DNA from: Puccinellia tenuiflora
Taxonomy: Eukaryota > Streptophyta > Magnoliopsida > Poales > Poaceae
DNA length: 64,000 bases
Assembly (NCBI GenBank): GCA_012064385.1
Contig: QRDG01000238.1
Span: 790,518-854,517 of the forward strand
Direction: 5' to 3'
The position numbers and the translations under genes are program-made. Positions 20,341 to 32,242 of this stretch are shown here, in pieces. Below the pieces are notes generated by a model. That model saw only the letters and a program-made list of their open reading frames with translations. It was not told the DNA's origin and did no database searches. How positions within the stretch are numbered: position 1 is the stretch's first letter; each line of letters starts with the position of its first letter.

Positions 20341-22795
20341 GAAGCGGGGCGACGCCTTTTGAAAATTATACACGCAGCTCAAATCGGTTAGCATTTCAGC
20401 GATTGAGAGGTCCACGCATGGCGTGCTGCATTTTTTTGCTGCCGCAAACATGTCGGTGAGCTCGATCGGTGGATGCTACTGCACAGTTCGCTTGTAGTTG
20501 CTCCTATGTTATCTCCTCTGGCAGCCGGCTTAGTTGCCAGCTCCTCATCTAATGCCTAGACAGATAGGGGGTGTTGCTGCTGTCATTTTTTTTTTGATTC
20601 ATTGGGCCTTTATGAGGGGATTTGAAGGGTGTCAGTGGAGAATGCTCTTAGGGTTCACACACCAAACCGAAACATCACAAAAAGATGAAAAGAAAAACAT
20701 GAAAGTAAGACGATGATCATGCAGTCAAATCCATGAGCCTGGTGCATCAAACTTCAATTTGTTGGCTCGCAGGTATCCCTAGCTTATTCAAGTAAAGTCC
20801 AGGAACTCTGTGTAGTGTTTATTAATTGCAGAATAGTGGCCTTCTCCATATTGAGTAATTTCACTTAAGAAAAGGGAAAATAAGATGTCTGAATAATAGT
20901 AGCTAGAGCCACCGTTAAATTTGTTTTTTGAAATCAATAGCATGATATATTTATAGTAGCATATAGTACATGGTAGAGTGATACAATCATGTACTTTTCT
21001 TCGAAATCCTTAAGCTCTTTCTTCTTTCATGATACAATCATGTACTTTTCTAAAGACAGTCATGGAAATATGACAAACATGCCAAGCCACGGATCTGTAA
21101 ATACGAACAAGGATTCTCCCATAATTTTAATTTTGAGATGGAATGAAAAGACAATCTTAATTTGGTAAATACAAAATTTTGGCCACATTATGCAACAGGG
21201 GTAGAAAAGTCTTTTTATGCCTCTTTGGTGAACAAATACACTAGAGTGTCGTATAGGGAAAGAAATTTTAGGAAGAGGTCATATAGGGAAGAAAATTTTC
21301 ACCGGTGTCAAATAAGAAACAAGATTTTAAGGAAGTGTCATATAAGGAATTTTCTCTAATTTTTTAGTTCCCAATCTGTGGCATGGCATGGACTATCTGA
21401 AACTATAATTAGCCGTTGCTTGTCCCTCAAACTATCTGTCATGATAAACTGAAAGACAAGTGCATCAACTTGAGTATTTCTCTACCGTATTGCTTATTCA
21501 TTGCAATTTGTTATAGATGTATTCAGTGTAGATTGGACCTTGTTATTGACAGGCTGCGGTTGTATTATTCACTGTTGGCCTGCATTTTTTCAGGAGCGGT
21601 CGCCACCACCCTCCTACCTCCCGTCGACGGTGCAACAGCTCGATGCAGGCGATGTTGAGATAGGCGCGCAACATAGACATGTGGACAGGGCGGCCTGCAT
21701 GTTGTTGTCATTCGTCACGTCCTCGGCCTACCAAAGATCCCGCAAGGCCGCAACCCCCGGTTACCACCGCCACATATACCATCCCACGTCTACACCAAAG
21801 GAAGGGCCCGACTAATGAGGCTAACTTCCGCAGCCAGGGTGACGAGTATTGTACATAGGTACATCCATGGATTCTGACTTTAAGTTAACATGTTATTCTG
21901 TTGCAATGAGATGTAAGTTGGTGATATGTTCATATTTCAGAATTAGGAAGCCGTTAAGTTGGTGATAAATTGGTGTTTCGGCGTGCAGTATGATGGTTTC
22001 ACAAGTACCGCCGCCCTCACCGTTTCGAACCTCGACGCCGCACGCATCGGCTCCAGCGGCACCAGGCTCCACGTCGTCGCCTCCGTCATCCGCCACCTCA
22101 TCTCCCAGGCGAGTACTATTCCCATCACGTGTGACCTATCGCTGATGTACCACTTTAGCTATATACAAGTGGATTTTATCTGCATGTTTGTTTGCTTTTC
22201 TAAATTTGCGGATAGCAGGATTTACCTTAAGAAACTATGTTGTTAAATAGTAGCAGGATTTTCCACATCTTAGAGTTAGTTGGTATAGTTTACATTCTTA
22301 TACAACCGAATTTTGATTCCTTTGAAACGTTGCCGTTTGCTTGTCTCTTTCTGAAAACACTCCATGTCCCTGCTTCTTTAAGTTTGACATGCTTCATTTT
22401 GGTGAGTGATTAAATTAACTTTAATATTTGTAAAATTGAGCGACGCCTCATTTCGCTTGGTTTATTTTCTTACGTGCATCACCAGAGGAGCAATGAGCTG
22501 ATACTACAAAGTTATGGAGCTATCCAAAGGAAACCAGTAACTATTCTGGCTGCACCGAAGATTCCGATGCGATAGCCTACTGCTATGCAGAGCTTGTGAT
22601 CTCGAGGGAGCAGCATAGTGCATGACAAGAACATATCATGTTGTATTATTCAGTTGGAAATCAAATTCACAGTTTGTTATTCCAGTCATGTACAGTTGTT
22701 GTGGTCTGTCTGATTCCACGAAGCTGTTGTATTCTTTCTCATTCCACTAAGCTAAATTTATCAAGCATAAGTCCAGACCAACAGTAATTAAACTG
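20341..22795. other. Low-copy-looking region with possible exon remnants
   Basis: There is no intact gene here. Two stretches look like exons on the plus strand. About 21590-21770 follows TTTTTTCAG and encodes a frame including QLDAGDVEIGAQHRHVDRAA. About 21989-22107 follows GTGCAG and encodes YDGFTSTAALTVSNLDAARI. I recognise neither. Bases 21240-21355 contain degenerate ~35-bp repeats around GTCATATAGGGAA. The rest is AT-rich with short open frames only. This could be a decayed gene or an unrecognised transposon. Confidence 0.3.
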
Positions 22796-23838
22796 TCTTT
22801 TTTTTTGAACAAAGAAAGGAACGCTGCATTAACAAGGAAGAACACGTGGTAGGTACAATTTTGCACTGAGCCCCTTTTTCAACACTCGTTCTAAGAAACC
22901 TAAACTTGAAGATAAGGGCCGGGCATTTACAAACACACTCCCAGACCAAAAAGTAAAAACAAAGTCAAGTCCTTGGGAGCCTCCGCCACCAGCCGCCGTT
23001 GACCTCCAGGCGCTTGGGACACTGAGATCGGAGAGGGAGATGCTCAAAGCCTCTGCTTCGTTGACGAACCACTGCAACCGGCCCGCTCGAGCTCTCCGGG
23101 GACGAACCACTTGGTGAGGACGGACAGCTGAGCTCCGGCACAGGATCCAGTAAGCCTCCAGCATGGAGGTTGAATAAGGGCCACCGCACTGGCCAAGGAT
23201 CACGGCGGCATTGAAGGCCGCCATGTATGTCGCTCGAGTCTGCAGCAAGACGAACCCCCACTTTGCAAACCAAGAAGAAGAGCAGTAGCACCTCCTCCTC
23301 CCCTCGCCACCATGGCCGGCCAGAGGAGAGAGCACCAGCTGCTTCGCTTCCGATGCACTGCGGGCATCGTTGACTCCCAGAACCGGGGGCCAACCTTCGA
23401 GCTTATGGAGGAGAAGAGAGGTTGCCGAGAAAGCGCCGATGCTCACCATCACCAACCTTTGGAGTCTGATGAACCAAGGCACCTCCTCCGCCGCGCGCCA
23501 AGAGAAGCTCCGACGACATCAGCCGCCAACTTGAAGAAGCAGAGGAAACTCCGCTGCTATACCTCTTCCCCTCGCCTCCACGGCCGACCCGAAGAGGAAT
23601 CGCCGCACAACACCTCCACCCAACAAGATGACCACACACCACGGCTTTATTGAGGGAGACGGTGTCCGTCTCCACCGCCCAACGCTCTGACCAGAGGAGC
23701 AGCAGAGCAAGGAGAACGAAACCTAGAACGCCCCAGATCTGGCCGCCAAGATCCGGAGCTCCACTCCAGCTACCAGGCATCAAGCCCAAGATCGGCATAC
23801 CGCCAAACACCCTACGTACTAGAACTAAACCTAGACTA
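22796..23838 (-). mobile_element. LINE-like (non-LTR) 3' end, antisense
   Basis: A T-run at 22798-22808 begins a ~1-kb GC-rich segment. Read on the minus strand it ends TTAATGCAGCGTTCC...TTCAAAAAAAAA, a poly(A)-like tail. The minus strand has long open frames without recognisable reverse transcriptase, as expected of a 3' untranslated region or 5'-truncated insertion. The left end at 23838 directly abuts a gypsy LTR start. Assignment to LINEs rests on the A-tail and general resemblance. Confidence 0.4.
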
Positions 23839-23839
23839 C

Positions 23840-24585
23840 TGTAACATCCCAAATTTTCAAAAATTGCATTTCATGCATATCATGGCATCTTTGCTACATT
23901 TGTGCATTTGTGATTATTTGTTTTTTTTCCTAAAAACAGAAATATTTTTATTAATATTTTCCTTTTGAGAAAAATGCCAATAGAGGCCATCTTAATACCA
24001 GTGGCAAATTTGTAAATAAAAATTCTTCAAAATATTTTGCAAATAGGTTATTCTGGTAAATATTTTAATTACAAGTTTTTACAAATTTATTTCATAATTA
24101 TTGGGCTTTTATTTTCAAAGTTATTAGCAATTTCAGAAAAGGTTAAAAAAATGATGATGTCATGCTGACGTCATCCGACCTTCTCCCTCCCGTTCGTGGC
24201 CATCAATGGCCGAAACTGCCACCACCACTTCCCCTCTTCAATCCCGGCTTCAAGCCGCACCCCTCCCCCTCCCACGACGCCCTTCTTAACCCCCACCACC
24301 TCCTCTCCCTTCGCCCCCTCCACTCGTCACCCAAGTCGCCACCAGGCTGCCCCAATCGAGCTCGCATCACCGCCACGGCCGCCGGCCAATTTCGTCGTTT
24401 CCGGTGAACTTCGGCGTTCCTGCGCCATCTCTCCACTCCCTCTCACTTTCTTTCTCCCTTGCACACCTTTTTGACAAGGTTCGGCATTTTTTCGCGCGCA
24501 GGATCGACGCGGGCATCATCGACCGACGCCGCCCGCCGCCTGCTCCAACTCCGGCGAGCGATTGGAGCCAGACCAAAGCACCAGG
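23840..24585 (+). mobile_element. Gypsy LTR fragment starting TGTAACATCCC
   Basis: It begins TGTAACATCCCAAATTTTC and runs through AT-rich and then C-rich sequence, like the TGTAACAGCCCC LTRs at 57134 and 62007 but diverged. It is interrupted at 24586 by the Angela-type LTR; its continuation is not found downstream. Confidence 0.55.
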
Positions 24586-26293
24586 TGTTAGGAATATGCC
24601 CAAGAGGCAATAATAAAGATTGTTGTTTATCATATTTCCCGTTCATGATAAATGTTTATATCCATGCTAGAATTGTATTAAGCGGAAACAAATACATGTG
24701 TGGAATATAAACGGTAATGTGTCCCTAGTCTTTCCTCTTGTGACTAGTTCGTTTGATCAAGTGATGGTTAGATGTTTCCTAACCATGGATTTATGAATTG
24801 CTTGATAAACGAAATTTGTATCATGGGAGATGATATGATGGACAAGACTCAAATTGAATAGATGTCAAATATAGTTTCCTTAGACCATGAGATTATGTTA
24901 CTCCCGCTTATCGGAGGAGAGCTTTATGGACATCAAACATCACTTCGTAACTGGGTGATTATAAAGGTGGCTTTCAGGTTCTCCGATGGTGAGTTGTTGG
25001 GTAACATGAATCAAGACTGGAATTTGTTCGTCCAACAGTTGGATAGATATCTCTGGGCCCTCTCGGTATTATAGTATCCAAACGCTTACAAGCATATGAT
25101 TAAGTGGTTAGTCATAAGGGATCCTATTCTATGGGAATGAGTAAAGAGAACTTGTCGGTAACGAGATTAATCAGATATGGAGGTATCGGTGGATCGAATC
25201 TCGGACAAGTAATATATCGTGAAACAAAAGGAATCGTATATGGATTATTTGAATCCCAGACATTGTGGTTCGACTGGTAAAGTACTTCGTCAAATATGTA
25301 GGAATTAATATGGGCATCCCGGTCCCGCTGTTAATATGACATATTCACGAACCCGCAGAGTCACACACTTAACGTTCGATGTAGTTAGGGTTCGAGATAT
25401 TTGATGGTGAGAACGAATATTGATTCGGAGTCCCGGATAGGATCCCGGACGTCACGAGGAGTTTCGGAATGGTCCGGAGAATAAGATTCATATAAGGAAA
25501 GTGGTTTCCGGAGGTATCGAAATGGTTCGGGAATTTATCGGCAAAGTACCGGAAAGTTCTAGAAGGTTCTAGAAGGGTCTAGAAGTGGGGCCCATAGAAG
25601 TATGGGGCCCACATGGGATAAAAGGGTGGTGGACTGGCCTAGGGCCAGCCGCACCACCCAGCCCCAATGGGCCCATGAGTGTTGGCCCATGAGAGGGGGG
25701 AGGCCGGCCACCACAACCCTAACCCTAGGGCTTGCTTGGGGGGGAGCCTCCCCCCCTTGCGCCGGCCCTAGGAGGAGGGGTGGGGCGCAGCCCCCCTTCC
25801 CCCTATATAAGGAGGGATAGAGGGAGGGGTGCGGCACCCCAAGGACCACCCCATAGGTGCCCTAGCCGCACCCCTCTCCCTCCTAGCCACCGCCTCCCTC
25901 CACCTCCTCTCTCCCCGACATCGCTTAGCGAAGCCCTGTCGGATCTCCACCATACACACCATGCCACCGTCGTCGTGCTGCTGATCTCGCGAGTCCCTCT
26001 TCACCAACTCTTGCGGGATCAAGAGCGTGGAGTCTTCATCGAGCTGTACGTGTGGATCTCTCGGAGGTGTTGCTCGTGCGACGCTTGGATAATATATCTC
26101 CTTGCGACTAGACGAGTCTAGTTGCGGGGATTGACTAGCCAACCCCTGCCTCGACAAAACACGATCGGTTTTCTTCGAGGGTGAGATTCGATCTCCATCT
26201 TGCTACCAACATCTCGTAGATCAGATCTTGTATTGGGTTTATTCCGTCTTGTATGCGTAGGAAATTTTTTGTTTTCTATGCTGCGACCCTTTA
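24586..26293 (+). repeat. 5' LTR of an Angela/BARE-1/WIS-type copia element
   Basis: It begins TGTTAGGAATATGCCCAAGA, the typical start of this Triticeae copia group, and follows the group's LTR to ...GACCCTTTA (expected CA end altered to TA). A promoter-like CCCTATATAAGGAGGG is at 25801-25816. Length is 1708 bp. The primer-binding site follows, so this is a 5' LTR rather than a solo LTR. A diverged inverted relative is at 34847-36707. Confidence 0.85.
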
Positions 26294-26975
26294 GTGGTAT
26301 CAGAGCCTAGATCTATTCATAGATGTTAGTGCGTCTAGACACAAGTGTTTTGGGCGTTGATATTTTATGTTGCTACCTTCCCGCGTGCACTTTGTATCTT
26401 GACGGTATGGTGAGATTGAAGCGGCCCGGACCAACTTTACTCGTCCACGCACGAGAGACCGGTTACACGATTGACATGCAACTTGTATTGCATAAGTGGC
26501 TGGCGGGTGTCTGTTTCTCTTGCTATAGTGAGATGCAATTTTCAATGGAAGGCCTTTCAAAAGGATATAAAATAAGCGACTATTATATCACCGTTGTGGC
26601 TTTGCATAGATTAGAACGGTTCTATCTCCTGACCCATTAGAAGCCACGTAAAAATTGCATAAACAAAGTAGAGGACGTCTAACTTGTTTTTGCAGGGTTT
26701 GTGATGTGGTATGGCCTCAAGATGTGATTATGTGATGTATGCAATGATCATGTTTTGTAATTTTCATGACTTGCATGTCGATGAGTACGACAACCGGCAG
26801 GAGCCTTATGGTTGTCTCTTATTTATTGTATGACCTGCGTGTCACTCTAAACACCATGTAATTGCTTTACTTTATTTGCTAAGAGTAGCCAATAGTAGTA
26901 GTTGCAATAGTTGGTGGAGACAAACCATGGTGATGGCGTTGAAGCTGGTGATGATGGAGATCATGCCGGTGCTTT
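26294..26975 (+). mobile_element. Primer-binding site and untranslated leader of the Angela-type element
   Basis: TGGTATCAGAGCC at 26295-26307 is the initiator tRNA-Met primer site. The leader includes ACAACCGGCAGGAGCC (about 26790) and GGTGATGATGGAGATCATGC (26949), familiar from BARE/Angela leaders. The expected gag ORF does not follow: sequence changes at about 26975 to the unrecognised frame described next. Confidence 0.75.
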
Positions 26976-27006
26976 GGACGACTGCATCGAGGGCGTATCA
27001 TCGTCT

Positions 27007-28872
27007 ATGCAGGCGGACGACTCAGATTCCGACCAGGAGCTCGTGAGCGGCTTCGACAACGGCACCACCATCATAGACGGTGCGGTGCCCACCAGGTGTT
27101 CGACACCGGGTCTCAGCCCCAATGACAACTGTGTCGAAGCTCCGGACTTGTCTTAGCAGACGGGAATCGTTTCCATGGTCAATCCTGGATTTGTGAGAGC
27201 TCCGCCGCCCTCAACCATGCAGCAGTTCCGCATCCTCAAGCCAGACAAGCAGACACCCATTACCTGCTCGACAGTTGTCCTCGACATGGGCTCCGATGCC
27301 ATAGGAGTCGAGCGAGACACGGAGACCGTGTTGGAAAACAAGGGGTCCACCCCTCTTGCAGCTGCAGCGCTCCCTACAACCACGCCACCACACCCTCCAG
27401 ATCAGCCCGGGTTACTTCTGGCTCGACCACCGCCATGTCCCGAGTGGATGCTATCGGCGTCCTCGACAACGTCACCAACCATCAGGTACACCCATGTCAT
27501 GGCCCCGACACTACCTTCGGCAGACGTGCTCCGATCTGCTCCAGCTGTAGAGGACGCCGCATATGTCCCTGTGTGGCCAATGCCTGCTGTCCTTGGGCGT
27601 GGAAGGATGATACTCACCAGGTATTTACCGAAGTTCTCGGACCATGTCGTGAATTGGCTGATGCCTTCATTCAGGCTGGACATGACTTCATCGAAATTTG
27701 TGGGGCTCGGTGGCACCCTCCCGAGTCGCACAATGTCATTCAAGGGAGCTCTGGTATGTAATAACACCAAGTACATCACCGCATATGTGTTGTCTACAAA
27801 TGTATTCCGGCGCCATGAATTACAGTGGCAACCATGGCCTCCACCTTGTCAAGTCTGGATTTGGCACAAGGGCCACATGTTCAGGCCACAACCATGGCCT
27901 TCGTTCAAGTGTGGCAGGAAAATTATGCAATTGATGCTGTTCAAGGTGCCCCTACGAAGATTATGTTGGAAGTGGCCAACTGGAATCTGGGCCATGGTGA
28001 AATATTCATGTACTGAGTGTGCACGCTCATTGGGTTCTAACTCCTTGGATTTTGGTGGCTCTAGGTTGGGTGGTACCAGCAAATTAGCAGTGAATGCATT
28101 AGTTTATTTGGAGCCTGCTTGCAACCAAAGCTTGGACGTCTCAAGCACCAGGAGTGAATGCATTAAAAGCATGCAAAAGTGTTTGGAGCATGAATTTACA
28201 CATCTATGCAGCAGGGCAAAGGAACATTGGGTGGCAGCAGCTACTGACTTTGTGTGGGTGTGTTTGCACGAGATACAGTTGGCTAGAAGTGGAAAACATC
28301 AGGCTGCTCCTAGCAGAGTATTAATCAACAAGAATTCTTGCCACTTACAGTTCCCTGAGACAACTCTGGCATTTCTTCCTTATATGGGGTCGTACTGCTC
28401 AAACATCTCTAGGGCAAATGAAGGTACGTTCTATGTGAGCAATAACCTGAACAACATGGTTTCTGATATGGCGGAGGAGTACCCTAGTATATGCGCCGGT
28501 GGGATGAAAATTGCGTCAGTGGCATATGCTCTGCAATGGAAGCACATACTGATTGGGTTTCTTCCAGAGAATGGTGCTCATATAAATTTGAAATTAAACA
28601 AGGACATCCGTACTCACCATGCGAAAACTGTCATGGCTGATCCTTCAAATATGTTGATCATTCAGCATCAAGGTACTGACTGGATATTTCATCGGTTTGT
28701 TCTGATGTGTTGTAGCCCTGCAACTCTGCTGTCAGATCATAGTGCTGGTGAGGTTGTCATACCCACAGGGAATCAGTGTGGAGTTATGGTGCGGCGAATA
28801 CATTCGTTTTGTTCAAATCCAAGGAGAGATGCTTTGTCTTCATGGGTATCTCTCACGGTGCTTCAGAACTGA
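27007..28872 (+). CDS. Unrecognised 622-codon frame with one internal TAG
   Basis: From ATG 27007 one frame is open for 49 codons, has a TAG at 27154-27156, then continues open for 572 codons to TGA 28872 (565 from the ATG at 27175). The other plus frames across 27.9-28.9 kb are full of stops, so the openness is frame-specific. The N-terminal third is acidic, then Pro/Thr/Ser/Ala-rich. The C-terminal ~340 residues are rich in Cys, Trp, Met and Leu, e.g. CTECARSLGSNSLDFGG and GTDWIFHRFVLMCC. I see no reverse transcriptase, integrase, protease, zinc-knuckle or transposase motif. It lies between an Angela-type leader and an unrelated polypurine tract/LTR start, so it may be an extra ORF of a retroelement or captured host sequence. 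Function unknown. Confidence 0.4.
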
Positions 28873-29083
28873 CTGTGTGCTCGGAGGTTAGAAGCATGAG
28901 AGGGGGAACGAGGAGACCGGCGAATTCAGCAACCTGGCCTTTGTTGGTGTGCAGCTGGTTCGACACATGGAACTGCACCCTTCTCTCTGCGGTATGGGAC
29001 CCGAAGTTGTATGCTCCGTGGGATCCCGGTGGTCACACTGCTCGGCTGTTCGATGATGGCGGCTTGAGGGCAAGCCGGAAGTT

Positions 29084-29515
29084 AAGGGGGGGAGAATGTC
29101 ACGACCGCACCTACACCAAACAAGCACCAGGCTGGACACAGCTCCTGGGGACCTTTAAATAGCAGCAACACCAAAGGGTAAAGGGCGTCGAGGAACAAAC
29201 CACTGAAACCTATCTCTCTTTCCTCGGAATCTATCCCTGTAACTCTTTCTCTCTCTGAACCTTCCTCCCAAACCTGTACCACTTTTCCCCTTAATCTCCT
29301 ACTCTTCATTCTAGAACCTTCTAGTATCTTCCACAGCTCTGTTCCTGTGTTGATTGAGAGTGTACTCTTAGCGGATATTGTGAGAGATATAGCAGGGACG
29401 TAACACAAATTCCAAGACGATAAAACACTCTCGCTCTCTCGACCTAGCACACATACTCTCGATCCAGCCCAGTACGACCCAAGATGAGAAATACGAAACA
29501 TAAGAGTGTCAGCGT
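29084..29515 (+). mobile_element. Polypurine tract and start of an unrelated LTR (TGTCACGACC)
   Basis: AAGGGGGGGAGAA at 29084-29096 is a good polypurine tract, directly followed by TGTCACGACCGCACC, a plausible LTR start. The LTR-like sequence includes TTTAAATAGCAGC (about 29153, TATA-like) and pyrimidine-rich leader sequence, then fades by about 29515. It does not match the Angela-type LTR upstream, so these are not two ends of one element. Confidence 0.6.
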
Positions 29516-29664
29516 TCCCGTTGGTGCATCAACTCGTGCATCGGTGCATGCTATTCCTTCTGTGTACGAGTGATTCCTTTCCAAAGAAAAACATCGCATG
29601 CTATTTCTTCCATAAACAACGTCGTAATCATCTAGTATTATTTTAAGTTCTAATTCCTATCTTA

Positions 29665-29951
29665 GGCCTCCTTTGATTTGGAGGAAATACATAGGAATAG
29701 TAAAGGATAGGAAGTTTTCCTTCCAATATCACTGTTTACTCGTTTGATTCACATGAACAGGGGAAAGGAAAACCAAAGGAACTTTTCCTTCTGAGCTCAG
29801 TTTGAAGGCAAAACTTAGAGGAAACAAAAATCCACTCCGACCTCATTTTTTGATTCCTATGCACAAGGAATGATGCTAGGAAGGCACCTGCCATCCTTTG
29901 GGGTTCCTTTATCTTTGCTATTCCTTTGATTTTCCATTCCTACAAATCAAA
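29665..29951. mobile_element. MITE-like element with terminal inverted repeats
   Basis: The left end GGCCTCCTTTGATTTGGAGG is mirrored by ...TCCTACAAATCAAAGAG at the right. Internal sequence such as AGGAATAGTAAAGGATAGGA also has complementary counterparts (TTCCTTTGATTTTCCATTCC). There is no coding capacity and the length is about 290 bp. Family and TSD are not determined. Confidence 0.55.
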
Positions 29952-29978
29952 GAGAAGGTGAAATAGCTGCCAACACAC

Positions 29979-31200
29979 ATGCGGAGTTTGCATGAATGGT
30001 ACTTGAGAGAGGTAAAGGGGGACAAAATAATGATCGTGGCAAAAGTCCTAGAAGAGTACTTCTTCCGAGCCGAAGAGATCCATGTTGAGTTTTCAGAATT
30101 CTTCCAATTATACAATTTCGACGCCCTCGACAAATCTCTCATCAGTTGCTATTGTCTGTAAGTTGTTGAATTCATTGTCTACATATAAGTTGTTCAGTTC
30201 ATTGCATGTAATTATCCTCATTATATCCTTTTGTACTATATTATGCAGAATGAAGATGCAGGCTTGTAAAAAAAGATCTATAATGTTGGGTTCATTGATC
30301 CAGATAAAGTACATATAGGTACGCTAATGACGAAACCCGACGAGATGACGGAAAACCTTCTAAGGTTTCTAATGGAGCAAAATTTCTGTGACCACATACT
30401 GTTTCCTTACAACATCAAGTGAGGGTCTTATTCGGTTGTACACATTTATTTTTGCCTACTCGATGTTAAGTGTAATTGATCAGGATTACTGACGTATGTA
30501 TAAACGTGTGCAGCTTCCACTGTATTCTGCTAGACATTCGAGTTGATAAGGGAATAGTTGAAGTCATGGACCCATTGAAAAGAAACCTGGAAGAGTTTCG
30601 TAACATGCGGGACATGCTCCAGAGTTAATATTCGCTCTATATCGGTCTTTTTCGTTGATTTTATGAGATATCAGGTAATGAATTAAGTCATTCATTAATT
30701 CATTTTCTTTGCCGGGCAGGGTTTGGAACCTGTTCAAGAGTGCGGTGACGGATTCCTTTAGTGAGTAGCTGACGTTTACTCCGGTCTCGGTAGATAGTAC
30801 GAGATATGTCCGTACATCTCTTTACTTCTAGTTTCTATACAGTTATGATGCTAGAGTATTATTTTGATTGAATTCTATCCTCGTAAAGTGCGCGAGGCAG
30901 CCATCAGGGACGCATATATGTGGATACTACGTTTGCGAGTTCATTCGCACGTTTACCACTGAGCACAAAGATTATAGAGTCGACGTAAGCAATACATTCA
31001 CAACAATATTTTATTATTCACTTTTGTTATCATGATTGATGTTCATGTTGATCTCCTTTTCTTATATAGTTCGAGAAAATGCGGGATCGTCTCCTACCAG
31101 AGCAACGCGTACTAGAAATTGTAGAGGAACTGGCGGGATTTTTTATGACCGAGATGGTAGACGACGCCGGAGAATTTAGTGTGAATAATAGGCACAACTG
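29979..31200 (+). pseudogene. Ulp1-like (C48) protease region of a CACTA transposon, disrupted
   Basis: Exon-like segments run from ATG 29979 (MRSLHEWYLREVKGDK) through a segment ending at a GT donor after FPYNIK (about 30419) and an acceptor (TGTGCAG, about 30514). After the acceptor come FHCILLDIRVDKG and VEVMDPLKRN, matching the His and Asp positions of Ulp1/SENP-type cysteine proteases carried by plant CACTA elements. Later segments supply EFIRTFTTEH and the FEKMRDRLLPEQR tail. The segment that should carry the catalytic Cys (about 30910-30945) is out of frame with its neighbours, so the protease is dead in this copy. The N-terminal ORF1 part is absent. Confidence 0.7.
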
Positions 31201-31505
31201 ATGATCTCCGGCTGTGTAATCGAATAGACGGGGCTTAGTCCCGTTAATTGTGATCTCCATGTAACTATCAAAGTTGTATATATTTGTATGCTCAATCGTA
31301 AGATAAGTTATCTTATGTATGCATGAACGTATACGGTATATGGTAGCGTAGAAATATACGAAAATTATTTTAAAATGAAGAAAAGAAATAAATAAAAGAA
31401 AACAAAATGAATTCTCTGTCGCGGCACAGAAAGTGCCCAAATTCTCTGCCGCGGCAGAGAATCATTAGTCGCGGCCCGTTATACGGACCGTGACTAAAGG
31501 GGGTG

Positions 31506-31525
31506 CCCCCCCCCCCCCCCCCCCC
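31506..31525. repeat. Homopolymer of 20 C
   Basis: An uninterrupted C run sits within CACTA-4 subterminal sequence. Runs this long are unstable and often wrong in assemblies; sequence on the two sides may not be contiguous as shown. Confidence 0.9.
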
Positions 31526-31746
31526 GAGCGCTTCGCGGCGGCCAGGTCGAGGTCATTTGTCCCGGCTGGTAACAGGGTCGGGTCTAAAGGTTGGACCTTT
31601 TGTCCCGCCTGCCTGTCCCGGTCGGCCAACCGGGACAAATGAGCCTCACGGCCCGGGACAAAAGGTCCGGTCCCCACTAGTGGTCCATATTTAAATGTCT
31701 AAAACATCTTATAATTCAGAACGGTGGAGTAGGATTTATATATATA

Positions 31747-31868
31747 CTCCCTCCGTCCAAAAATAAGTGTCTCAAGTTTGACAAAAGTGGATGTATCTAT
31801 ACATAAAACATGTCTAGATACATCCACTTTTGAAAAAATTTGAGACACTTATTTTTGGACGGAGGGAG
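31747..31868. mobile_element. Stowaway MITE (Tc1/mariner)
   Basis: It begins CTCCCTCCGTCCAAAAATAA and ends with the inverted copy ...GGACGGAGGGAG, flanked on both sides by TA (31745-31746 and 31869-31870). It is 122 bp long and almost one continuous palindrome. Termini and TA target duplication are diagnostic of Stowaway elements. Confidence 0.97.
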
Positions 31869-32242
31869 TAGAACTTAAAACAATAAAGGATTAAGATGTA
31901 GTTTATGAAGGAAATACCATGAGATTCTTTTCCGGAAAAAAGGAAATCACTCGTGGCGGAAGGAATAACATGCAATATTTTTTGGAGATAGTAATCAGTG
32001 GCCATGGAGGCGGTGGTGCATTGCACAAAAAATGGAAAGAAATCAATATAGAGTTGTATCGACGATCAACCGGATCGTCGTGAGATTCCACATTTGAGCT
32101 TTGCTTTTTTGCGCAGAACTTACCAAAACTTCTGCCACGGATAGTACGTAGATAAATAGAGACCTAGCTAGCTATGCCGCGGTGATTTAATCAACATCTT
32201 GGATCGATCGATCGTTTGCCTGCTGCGCCGACGACTCGATCG

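Larger units (their letters stand above)
29952..31682 (+). mobile_element. CACTA transposon 4, 3' part
   Basis: It holds a decayed Ulp1-like protease gene on the plus strand and ends at 31682 with CCGGTCCCCACTAGTG, i.e. a terminus CACTAGTGGGGACCGG read inward. Subterminal short palindromes built on GGGACAAA/TTTGTCCC lie at 31555-31665. No matching second terminus is in the window, so the element is truncated on its left, where a MITE adjoins. Confidence 0.7.

Noticed and set aside
27402..27779. Minus-strand ORF of 125 codons opposite the orphan frame
   Set aside because: Part of it looks protein-like, but it is far shorter than the plus frame and lacks a recognisable domain; kept only as an alternative to test.
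24586..29515. One complete LTR element from the Angela-type LTR to the polypurine tract
   Set aside because: The LTR start after the polypurine tract (TGTCACGACC) does not match the 5' LTR (TGTTAGGAAT), so the two ends belong to different elements.
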